From an uncultured Clostridia bacterium (GTDB lineage Bacteria; Bacillota_A; Clostridia; TANB77; CAG-508), in assembly GCA_944393165.1 (NCBI GenBank), contig CALXZF010000138.1, forward strand, positions 1 to 10,630: 10,630 bases of DNA, in the 5' to 3' direction. The notes beneath the pieces are model-generated. The model saw nothing but the letters and a program-made list of their open reading frames with translations, did no database searches and was not told where the DNA came from. Position numbers and translations under genes: made by a program. Shown here one piece after another: positions 1 to 5,693 of this stretch; the first letter of the stretch is position 1; the number at the start of each line of letters is the position of its first letter.

Positions 1-1
1 A

Positions 2-1546
2 GCAATGGAAGAGGCACTAGTAGATATTGAAAATGAAGTAAAAGAATTATTGCCACAAAATAAAAAAATGCCAAGGTGGATTGCTTTAAAAGTACTTGAC
101 GGAGATAAAAAAATATTAGCTAAAATAGAAGAAAAATTTAGTATAGAAATAATTGAGAATGAAAGAATAAAAGCAGCAAAAGAAAAAGCAATTAATATTT
201 TAGAATTTGGTGGCATACAAGAAGAACAAATTAAAAGTAACATGATTTCAAGTATAATATTTTGTGCAGAAAATGTGTATAAAGATTCAGTAAAAATTGA
301 AAAAGAAGAATATAATTTACGAGACAAGAAAATCGACAAAATCCTTACATCAAAAGTATTTGGAATACCAATAATGATATGCTTCTTAGGAATAATATTT
401 TGGATAACAATTGTAGGAGCAAACTATCCGTCATCATGGTTGTCACAGTTTTTTAGCTGGTTACAAGATAAAATAGTATACGCATTTGATATGTTTTCAG
501 CTCCTGAATGGCTAAAAAGTGTACTAATTGACGGTGTATATAGAACATTAACTTGGATTATTGCAGTAATGTTACCACCTATGGCAATTTTCTTTCCAAT
601 ATTTACTTTGTTAGAAGATTTAGGGTACTTACCACGAATTGCATTCAACTGAGATAAATTTTTTAGAAAAGCAGGGAGCTCAGGCAAGCAAGCACTTACA
701 ATGTGTATGGGATTTGGATGTAACAGTGCAGGAGTAACAGGATGTAGGATAATAGATTCACCAAGAGAAAAACTTATTTCAATTCTCACAAATGCATTTG
801 TTCCATGTAATGGTAGATTTCCATTTTTGATAACAGTTGCAAGCATTTTTATTGGCGGATTGGCAATAGGAAATAACTCTTCAATCATAGCAACAATTTC
901 CGTCTTGTTTGTAGTATTACTAGGAATATTTATGACACTACTTATATCAAAAATACTATCTATAACAATATTAAAAGGAGAAAACTCATCATTTGTATTA
1001 GAACTACCACCATATAGAAAACCACAAATCGGGCAAATTATTGTTAGGTCAATATTTGACAGGACTCTATTTGTACTTGGAAGAGCCATTTTAGTCGCAG
1101 CACCAGCAGGACTGGTAATTTGGCTATTTGCAAATATAAACATTGGAGATTTAAGCATTTTAACACATATTGCAAATTTCTTTGACCCTTTTGCGCGATT
1201 AATGGGGATGGACGGATATATATTAACAGCTTTTATACTAGGAATTCCAGCAAATGAAATAGTTTTACCGATAATACTAATGTGCTATATGGGAAGAGGA
1301 ACATTGGTAGACATAGAAAACACAATGACAATTGGGCAAACTTTAATACAAAATGGCTGGACTATTTTAACAGCTATTAATGTAATGATATTTACATTAT
1401 TGCATTTTCCATGTACTACAACACTAATGACAATAAAAAAAGAAACTGGAAGTCTCAAATGGACTGCTTTAGCATTTGCACTTCCAACAATATGCGGCAT
1501 AATTATTTGCTTTATAACTACGGGAGTGTACAATTTGATTGTGTGA
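2..1546 (+). pseudogene. feoB: Ferrous iron transport protein B (FeoB), 5'-partial, interrupted by an in-frame TGA
   Basis: FeoB is the cytoplasmic-membrane Fe(II) permease with an N-terminal GTPase. The window opens inside it: the reading frame is open from base 2, and the G domain lies off the left edge. Visible are the acidic/lysine-rich helical linker, the first membrane segments (about 355-650), and then the conserved core MCMGFGCN..GVTGCRIIDSPREK and FVPCNGRFP, further Gate-type membrane helices, and PCTTTLMTIKKETGS near the C-terminus. The frame is broken once, by TGA at 650-652; the coding before and after is in the same frame and joins as RIAFN-stop-DKFFRKAGSSGKQAL. In related FeoB proteins, as I recall them, this position is usually Leu (FNLDK), so TTA to TGA would be a one-base change. 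ATG at 701 lies inside the conserved core and has no nearby ribosome binding site, so it is not a convincing independent start. The gene ends in TGA itself. Either a recent pseudogene, a sequencing error, or readthrough; the family assignment is secure. Confidence 0.9.
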
Positions 1547-1549
1547 GTG

Positions 1550-1597
1550 AAACCAATAAGAAGAATGTGGTAAAACACATTCTTCTTATTGGTTTTA
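1550..1597. terminator. Bidirectional terminator hairpin between feoB and the antitoxin gene
   Basis: A perfect 20-bp inverted repeat has arms at 1550-1569 and 1576-1595 and a 6-base loop. It starts 3 bases after the feoB stop. Its right arm reaches the first base of the antitoxin stop codon (1595-1597, minus strand), so one hairpin serves both convergent genes. On the plus strand it is followed by TTTTAAATTT; the minus-strand T-run is only three bases long, so termination is probably better for feoB. Confidence 0.85.
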
Positions 1598-2347
1598 AAT
1601 TTCTTCGAATTTATGATATTTCCTTATTGTGTCTAATTTCATTGTACAGTATAATTTACCAATACTTTTGCCACTCTTAGACCATGGAGAATTTTCTCTG
1701 TGAGTTAAATCAACTAAATCAGAAGCTGACAAATCTCCATATTTTTGTAAAGTTTTGTCTATACTAATCATTTTTTCGGTGCCGTCTTCAGCAAATAAAA
1801 TTCTACTTTTAGCCGGCATCTCAGATATATTTTGGCTATCAATATTTGTTTGTTCTTCATCGATAGGTTTATATCCATATTCTTTATATCTTTTGTAAAC
1901 AGTATCTACTACAGGACCATACTTAAATGCAAATATTTTGTCTGTAAATAATTCTTTGCCAGTATCACATAAATAGTCTGCAAAACATAAATATACCAAC
2001 TTTTGTAACTTTAATTGAGTACATGAGATTTTTGATAGAATATACTTTGCAATATCTATGCCTTCTAATTTTCTATCCTTCTTAATTAACCTTATAAATC
2101 TATCTATGGAATCAATTACTTTAACATCCTTGAAGAAATGGTCTGCTACACATACTGATCTCCAAGTAATATCATCTGCTTGTATCATATGTGTTGAAAC
2201 AGATACATCTTTTCCGCACTCTTTAAGAATTTTATCCAAATCTTTTTTGATTTTTTCCTGAACACTATCATCTGTTACTATATAATCAATAGCAATTCTT
2301 GTACCTAAAGAATATGAACTACTTAAAAATATAAAATGTGTAACCAC
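1595..2347 (-). CDS. Panacea-domain (DUF4065/SocA-like) antitoxin
   Basis: A 250-residue protein. Residues about 97-225 match the Panacea/DUF4065 family: IDIAKYIL, then TQLKLQKLVYL (110-120), FKYGPVV (142-147) and LVDLTHRENSPWSK (211-224). This domain is known as the neutralising module of many toxin-antitoxin pairs, including pairs with toxic small alarmone synthetases. The first ~95 residues are an extension I do not recognise. The start is GTG at 2347: a GGAGG sits 9 bases upstream inside the last codons of the toxin gene, and the GTG shares one base with the toxin TAG stop, so translation is almost certainly coupled. By position it should bind and neutralise the upstream toxin directly as protein. 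The pairing is established for the families; the specific partnership here is inference. Confidence 0.85.
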   Translation of the reverse strand: MVTHFIFLSSSYSLGTRIAIDYIVTDDSVQEKIKKDLDKILKECGKDVSVSTHMIQADDITWRSVCVADHFFKDVKVIDSIDRFIRLIKKDRKLEGIDIAKYILSKISCTQLKLQKLVYLCFADYLCDTGKELFTDKIFAFKYGPVVDTVYKRYKEYGYKPIDEEQTNIDSQNISEMPAKSRILFAEDGTEKMISIDKTLQKYGDLSASDLVDLTHRENSPWSKSGKSIGKLYCTMKLDTIRKYHKFEEI

Positions 2348-2961
2348 TATTTATTACCTCCTTTATTTTCTTTCTCCCACTTAATATAATCTTGTTTGTA
2401 TTTTTCATGTGAATTAAGATTATTTATTTCATCTTCTCTATTCCAAATTTGTAATTCCCATTGGAAGCTAAATTTACCTTGCCTAAAATATATATGAGTG
2501 GCTTTGTAGTCTTTCTTAGATGAATCTATGCATTTTAAATTATGAAATTTTGATTTGACTAGTTCCTGAATCAGTTCATTATCTATTTTTTCAGCACAAA
2601 TTATTCTTATCCCAAATAAATCATTTAAACACTTATTAATAGGAACTTTACCATTTTCATGATTTTCTATATAATTTTTTATTTTATATTCTATAGAGTT
2701 TTTTGCCTTTGTTCTAATGTTGACCTTGGCATTTTCAGTATTAAATTGCTTAAAATCCATAAGTAGTTGAATGTTATTTTCGTTTATAAATTCTCTATAA
2801 CGAAATACGGTATTTAAGATTTCTTTATTTTCTGTTAAATCAGTTACTAAATTGCTCTTCAAGTCGATTTTAGTATAATAAATATTATTTTGCCATTTTT
2901 GATTAAACTGTATATATTCAGCCTGAATAAAATCTATTAAGTTTTCTAATTCATCTAACAT
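2347..2961 (-). CDS. RelA/SpoT-type small alarmone synthetase toxin (toxSAS-like)
   Basis: A 204-residue single-domain protein with the RelA/SpoT synthetase signatures and no hydrolase, TGS or ACT domain. The basic ATP-binding stretch RTKAKNSIEYKI has R83 and K85. The metal-binding motif is LNDLFGIRII (D114), the nucleotide-stacking segment is DYKATHIYF (Y152, H156), and the catalytic glutamate motif is WELQIW (E169). All catalytic landmarks are kept, so the enzyme looks active. Members paired with Panacea proteins are growth-inhibiting toxSAS enzymes; some make (pp)pApp/ppGpp and others pyrophosphorylate the tRNA CCA end. The sequence alone does not tell me which. The ATG start has an AAAGG site 8 bases upstream. 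It is the first gene of a two-gene operon, toxin before antitoxin. An ordinary housekeeping RelP/RelQ synthetase is less likely because of the coupled Panacea gene. Confidence 0.85.
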   Translation of the reverse strand: MLDELENLIDFIQAEYIQFNQKWQNNIYYTKIDLKSNLVTDLTENKEILNTVFRYREFINENNIQLLMDFKQFNTENAKVNIRTKAKNSIEYKIKNYIENHENGKVPINKCLNDLFGIRIICAEKIDNELIQELVKSKFHNLKCIDSSKKDYKATHIYFRQGKFSFQWELQIWNREDEINNLNSHEKYKQDYIKWEKENKGGNK

Positions 2962-3071
2962 GTTTATAACCTTTCTCTCTTATATTCTATCATATAAATT
3001 CGAATTTGTGTAATTTTTTATATTTTTTATAATCCGATATAATATTAGTGTATAATTCCAACTCTAAATAT

Positions 3072-3100
3072 ATTATAAAACAAATGTTTGCAAATGTCAA
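3072..3100 (-). promoter_or_regulatory. Full-consensus promoter of the toxin-antitoxin operon
   Basis: Read on the minus strand, TTGACA (3100-3095) and TATAAT (3077-3072) are separated by exactly 17 bases, a perfect vegetative-sigma match. The spacer holds the palindrome TTTGCAAA (3087-3094) and two CAAATG copies 10 bp apart (3081 and 3091, plus-strand reading). These are plausible operator half-sites for autorepression. The predicted leader is about 105 bases and contains a 12-bp palindrome, AAATTCGAATTT, at 2996-3007. Confidence 0.8.
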
Positions 3101-3113
3101 TGCGATTTTTGAG

Positions 3114-3146
3114 TTTATTGAAATAACTTTCAATAAATGATATACT
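3114..3146 (+). promoter_or_regulatory. Nudix gene promoter with overlapping 10-bp inverted repeat (operator candidate)
   Basis: TTGAAA at 3118-3123 and TATACT at 3141-3146 are separated by 17 bases. A perfect 10-bp inverted repeat with a 4-base gap (arms 3114-3123 and 3128-3137) covers the -35 box and most of the spacer. It sits 13 bp behind the -35 box of the divergent toxin promoter. A repressor binding here would block the Nudix promoter and might also affect the toxin operon; that part is inference. Confidence 0.7.
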
Positions 3147-3170
3147 TTTCAAAAACGAATGGAGAGAAAA

Positions 3171-3575
3171 ATGAAAATAAATTTTTATGAATTAAACAAC
3201 ACAAATAAACCAAGTATAGTAGTAATCTATGCAAAATATAATGACAAAATTATTATGTGCAAACATAAGGGAAGAGATACATGGGAAATACCTGGTGGAC
3301 ATATAGAAAAAGATGAAACACCAGAAAAAGCAGCAAAAAGAGAATTATACGAAGAAACCGGAGCATTGGAATTTAGCATAATACCTGTTTTCAAGTATTC
3401 ATTTGAGTTAAATGGAAAAATAATATTTGCAATTATGTTTGAAGGGCAAGTTACTAAAATAGATAAATTGCCTGATTTTGAAATAGAAGAAGTGGGATTG
3501 TTTGACGAAATTCCAAAGAATGTTACTTACCCAGAAATATATGATAAAATATTAAACACAAATAAAAGAAAGTAA
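3171..3575 (+). CDS. Nudix hydrolase
   Basis: A 134-residue single-domain Nudix protein. With the chosen start, the Nudix box runs from G43 to A65 and matches G-x5-E-x7-R-E-U-x-E-E-x-G-U exactly (GHIEKDE, then RELYEETGA). The metal-binding glutamates are therefore intact, and cleavage of a nucleoside-diphosphate-linked substrate is expected. The preceding TWEIPGG is typical of MutT/NTP-pyrophosphohydrolase-like members, but the substrate cannot be read from the sequence. I chose ATG 3171 because GGAGA lies 6 bases upstream; ATG 3159, four codons earlier, has no ribosome binding site. It is transcribed alone, divergent from the toxin operon and convergent with sua5. A link to alarmone or nucleotide clean-up next to an alarmone-synthetase toxin is tempting but unproven. 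Confidence 0.9.
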   Translation: MKINFYELNNTNKPSIVVIYAKYNDKIIMCKHKGRDTWEIPGGHIEKDETPEKAAKRELYEETGALEFSIIPVFKYSFELNGKIIFAIMFEGQVTKIDKLPDFEIEEVGLFDEIPKNVTYPEIYDKILNTNKRK

Positions 3576-3604
3576 AACACATTATAGTAGTTTTACTTTC
3601 TTTT
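3564..3604. terminator. Bidirectional terminator between the Nudix gene and sua5
   Basis: A perfect 15-bp inverted repeat has arms at 3564-3578 and 3590-3604 and an 11-base loop. The right arm ends in TTTT and the left arm begins with AAAA, so each strand reads into a U-run inside the stem. It overlaps the last codons of the Nudix gene and ends 7 bases from the sua5 stop, serving convergent genes. Confidence 0.8.
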
Positions 3605-3611
3605 CTATATA

Positions 3612-4625
3612 CTACTCCACTTGTACATAATTATTCCCACAAGCTTTAATTAATCTATTCATAATAGCAATTCCAATGCCTTCTTGTGCTACTCCTTCAA
3701 TAATAATAACATCTGGACTTTGCTTATCAGCTTTTCTAATAAGAGTAAAAATGTTTTTGGCTATTTCATTCAAATTGTCTTTTGCACCAATATCAATTAC
3801 ACAATGATTATATTTATTTATATTTTCTTTGCAAGCCAAAATAATAGGATTTTCATAAGAAGAAGCTAGTTCATTAATTTTGCTTATCATTTTATTATTA
3901 TCTTCGCTGTACACTAAAATACATTTATTATCAGGAGTGTAATGTTTTGCGTGATTTACATTTTTTGAATTTTCATCTTCATAATCTTTTATAATATTAG
4001 GACATATTGATAGTAACTGTTTTTCAGTAACGCTTCCAGGCCTTAAAATATGAATGGTATCGTTTTGAACTTTTACAATAGTAGATTCAATACCAAGTTC
4101 GCTATTACCACCGTCAATAGCATAACCTACCTTATCTTTAAAATCATTATATATATCTTGAAAGCTTGTCCCACTGAGTTTACCAGAAATATTAGCACTT
4201 GGAGCAGCGATAGGAACTCCAGCAAATTCAACTAATTTTTTTGCAATAATTCCACTTGGCATTCTAACTCCAACACTATCTCTACCTGCAGTTACAATAT
4301 CTGGAACAATTTCTTTTTTGTTTAATATAATTGTAAATGGACCAGGAAAAAAAGCTTCCATAAGTGCATATTCCAAAGGAGATATATCTTTAGCAACACT
4401 TTCTATCATGCTCATACTACTTACCAATAAATTGATTGGATTTTTAAAATCTCTTCCTTTAGCATTATATATTTTTCTTACAGCCTCTTCATCTAAGCCG
4501 TTTGCACCAAGTCCATATACGGTTTCTGTAGGAAACAATACAAGCCCACCAGCTTTAATTATATCTCCTGCAGTTTTTAATTTAGAATAATCTTCGTCAC
4601 TTGTCATATCAATATATTTTTCCAA
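3612..4625 (-). CDS. Threonylcarbamoyl-AMP synthase, Sua5 type
   Basis: It makes L-threonylcarbamoyl-AMP from threonine, bicarbonate and ATP, the first step of the t6A37 modification of ANN-decoding tRNAs, in the cytoplasm. The N-terminal YrdC domain (about 15-200) has LFPTETVYGLGAN (30-42), the KGR motif (56-58), FPGPFTIIL, GVRMP and the SANISG segment (143-148). A linker with KHYTP (227-231) leads into a C-terminal Sua5 domain, so this is the long Sua5 form and not the short TsaC form. At 337 residues it has the usual full length. The start is TTG at 4625: AGAGGG lies 8 bases upstream, and starting there gives a normal N-terminus. The next ATG is six codons inside and has no such site. It has its own promoter inside the end of feoA. 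In many Firmicutes the gene is called ywlC or sua5. Confidence 0.95.
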   Translation of the reverse strand: MEKYIDMTSDEDYSKLKTAGDIIKAGGLVLFPTETVYGLGANGLDEEAVRKIYNAKGRDFKNPINLLVSSMSMIESVAKDISPLEYALMEAFFPGPFTIILNKKEIVPDIVTAGRDSVGVRMPSGIIAKKLVEFAGVPIAAPSANISGKLSGTSFQDIYNDFKDKVGYAIDGGNSELGIESTIVKVQNDTIHILRPGSVTEKQLLSICPNIIKDYEDENSKNVNHAKHYTPDNKCILVYSEDNNKMISKINELASSYENPIILACKENINKYNHCVIDIGAKDNLNEIAKNIFTLIRKADKQSPDVIIIEGVAQEGIGIAIMNRLIKACGNNYVQVE

Positions 4626-4650
4626 AATATAACCCTCTTAAAATAAAATT

Positions 4651-4669
4651 TGGATTTTAGGAAAATCCA
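4651..4669 (-). terminator. Small hairpin after feoA, within the sua5 leader
   Basis: An 8-bp perfect stem (TGGATTTT / AAAATCCA) with a 3-base loop. On the minus strand it is followed by AAATTTTATTTT. It lies 30 bases past the feoA stop and just downstream of the predicted sua5 start point. It could end feoA transcripts or be a structured sua5 leader. The low GC makes it a weak terminator. Confidence 0.4.
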
Positions 4670-4680
4670 TAACCATATAT

Positions 4681-4709
4681 ATTATACTCTATTTCAAATT
4701 AATTGGCAA
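4681..4709 (-). promoter_or_regulatory. sua5 promoter
   Basis: On the minus strand TTGCCA (4709-4704) and TATAAT (4686-4681) are separated by 17 bases. The -35 box overlaps the last codons of feoA, so sua5 can be transcribed independently of iron-regulated feoA. Confidence 0.7.
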
Positions 4710-4932
4710 ACACCATGATTTTATCAGCATCTCGCTTACGAATAGCTAAAATAATATTTCTAACTTCATAGGCAACAGGGTCGCCAGTAACACTTATTAA
4801 AACAGGGACAATTTTGGTATTTGAGACCAAGCCTAAATCTAGGAGTCTTCTTTTTATACTAGAATTACAATTGATTTCTTTTATAAAACCGGTTTGGTTT
4901 AATTTTAGCTCTGTTAAGGGAATAGTTTTCAT
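4699..4932 (-). CDS. feoA: FeoA family ferrous iron transport accessory protein
   Basis: A 77-residue SH3-like FeoA protein, normal length for the family. It carries the conserved core IKRRLLDLGLVSNTKI (about 26-41), then GDPVAYEVRN and an isoleucine-rich strand ending IAIRKRDADKIMVFAN. FeoA is a small cytoplasmic partner of FeoB needed for Fe(II) uptake. The start is supported by AGAGGTG shortly upstream of the ATG. It is encoded on the opposite strand about 3 kb from feoB, with the toxin-antitoxin, Nudix and sua5 genes between. So it is not in an operon with this feoB, and another feoA copy could lie upstream of feoB outside the window. A weak promoter is visible (TAGTAT near 4950 on the minus strand), but I see no convincing Fur or DtxR box. 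Confidence 0.92.
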   Translation of the reverse strand: MKTIPLTELKLNQTGFIKEINCNSSIKRRLLDLGLVSNTKIVPVLISVTGDPVAYEVRNIILAIRKRDADKIMVFAN

Positions 4933-5006
4933 AAAGTCACCTCTTTATATATACTATTCAGCAAGCTATAGTTTGACACAATTTGTAGAAAAATAAATAA
5001 AAACTA

Positions 5007-5035
5007 TTGAAAAGAAGAATGAGTTAGTGTAAAAT
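5007..5035 (+). promoter_or_regulatory. Promoter of the AG-repeat ORF
   Basis: TTGAAA at 5007-5012 and TAAAAT at 5030-5035 have a 17-base spacer. The transcript would start near 5042, about 45 bases before the ATG at 5086. It is divergent from feoA. Confidence 0.6.
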
Positions 5036-5085
5036 CTAGAAGTAAAGCAAAACAAAAACTAAAGCAAATAAGGAGAAACAATATT

Positions 5086-5369
5086 ATGGTAACAAAAGAA
5101 ACGAAAAACTTTAAAACCGTTGAGACTCTAAGAGAGAGAGAGAGAGAGAGAGCCTAAACTTAAGCCAATTAGGCTTTGATAAATGTGCTCAAAATGACAA
5201 TGAAAGTGAAAATACGAATGACAAAAAAATAGATAAAAATGTCAGCAATATAATAATAGAATATATTGCTTTTAGTAATGTATGTTCAGATAAATCACAA
5301 ACAAATATAATGGATAAACTAAAGGATAGACTGGAATGTAGTAGATACTTAAAAAAATTTACTACATGA
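5086..5369 (+). CDS. Small ORF split by an (AG)11 tract; candidate phase-variable gene, currently out of frame
   Basis: ATG 5086 has AAGGAG 10 bases upstream and a good promoter. As written it encodes only 23 residues (MVTKETKNFKTVETL, then RERERER, A, stop at 5155-5157). The frame entered by losing one AG unit (or gaining two) is open from 5115 to TGA 5367-5369 and would give a 93-residue product ending CSRYLKKFTT. That downstream frame has a stop at 5112-5114 and no start codon before the repeat, so it depends on the upstream ATG. A long open frame in such AT-rich DNA, followed directly by a terminator, argues that it is genuine coding. The product is hydrophilic, rich in Asn, Asp and Lys, with no signal peptide and no family I recognise. 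A -1 ribosomal shift or transcript slippage in the repeat could also join the frames. A decayed gene is the main alternative. Confidence 0.55.
5131..5152 (+). repeat. (AG)11 dinucleotide microsatellite
   Basis: Eleven uninterrupted AG units lie inside the small ORF starting at 5086 and encode alternating Arg-Glu. Dinucleotide tracts this long mutate by slipped-strand mispairing. With 11 units translation stops two bases past the tract; with 10 or 13 units it runs on to 5369. Confidence 0.95.
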
Positions 5370-5384
5370 TAGCCTGTCCTTTTT
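5324..5384 (+). terminator. Rho-independent terminator of the AG-repeat unit
   Basis: The inner stem is a perfect 8 bp (ATGTAGTA 5336-5343 with TACTACAT 5360-5367). The outer part, GGATAGACTGG with CCTGTCC, is imperfect and includes G-U pairs. TTTTT follows at 5380-5384. It overlaps the 3' end of the extended (shifted) reading frame, which supports that frame being the real gene end. Confidence 0.65.
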
Positions 5385-5437
5385 GTAGTTTTAAAAAGGT
5401 AAAAATAATTCAGCTAATTAAAAAAGTTAAATAAATA

Positions 5438-5475
5438 TTACATAAACATTACAAGAATGTTACAACAGTTTTACA
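5438..5475 (+). promoter_or_regulatory. Four TTACA repeats at 11-bp period (PhoP-box-like regulator array)
   Basis: TTACA occurs at 5438, 5449, 5460 and 5471, exactly 11 bases apart, all on one face of the helix. Tandem TT(A/C/T)A(C/T)A repeats with ~11-bp spacing are the known binding pattern of B. subtilis PhoP, an OmpR-family response regulator. Here the last copy reads TTTACA (5470-5475) and the others match five of six. The array ends 24 bp before the next -35 box, placing it to act on the large surface-protein gene. The regulator identity is inference. Confidence 0.6.
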
Positions 5476-5499
5476 AATAAAAAAATACAACTAAAAGTA

Positions 5500-5528
5500 T
5501 TGATAAAAGCATGCCGAAAGTATAAAAT
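5500..5528 (+). promoter_or_regulatory. Promoter of the variable surface-protein gene
   Basis: TTGATA at 5500-5505 and TAAAAT at 5523-5528 have a 17-base spacer. This predicts an unusually long leader of about 160 bases before ATG 5694. The stretch 5385-5693 has no supportable gene; besides this promoter and the TTACA array it holds only a GCC-AAA-GGC mini-hairpin near 5637. Confidence 0.55.
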
Positions 5529-5693
5529 GATAATAGCTAGAAAGTGAGTCGACTAATATGAATAAAAAAACAAAATGAGTAAATACTAATAATAGAATTA
5601 TGAGTATATACAAAGTATCAGAGAGATTATAAAAAGCCAAAGGCACAAAAAATTAAAATTGAAAAACAAAATAGAATAAAGGGAGGAAGATTT

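Noticed and set aside
650..700. Selenocysteine insertion at TGA 650-652
   Set aside because: No stable stem-loop follows within 40 bases, and FeoB has no known need for Cys or Sec at this position.
424..1158. 244-codon minus-strand ORF opposite feoB
   Set aside because: It is antisense to clearly conserved FeoB coding, lacks a ribosome binding site and a family match; it is a shadow frame.
701..1546. A separate second gene for the C-terminal part of FeoB
   Set aside because: ATG 701 falls in the middle of the conserved FeoB core, in the same frame as the first part, with no ribosome binding site at proper distance. An interrupted single gene explains it better.
5438..5475. CRISPR-like array at the TTACA repeats
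   Set aside because: The units are only 5-6 bases at 11-bp period, far too short for CRISPR repeats; a regulator-binding array fits better.
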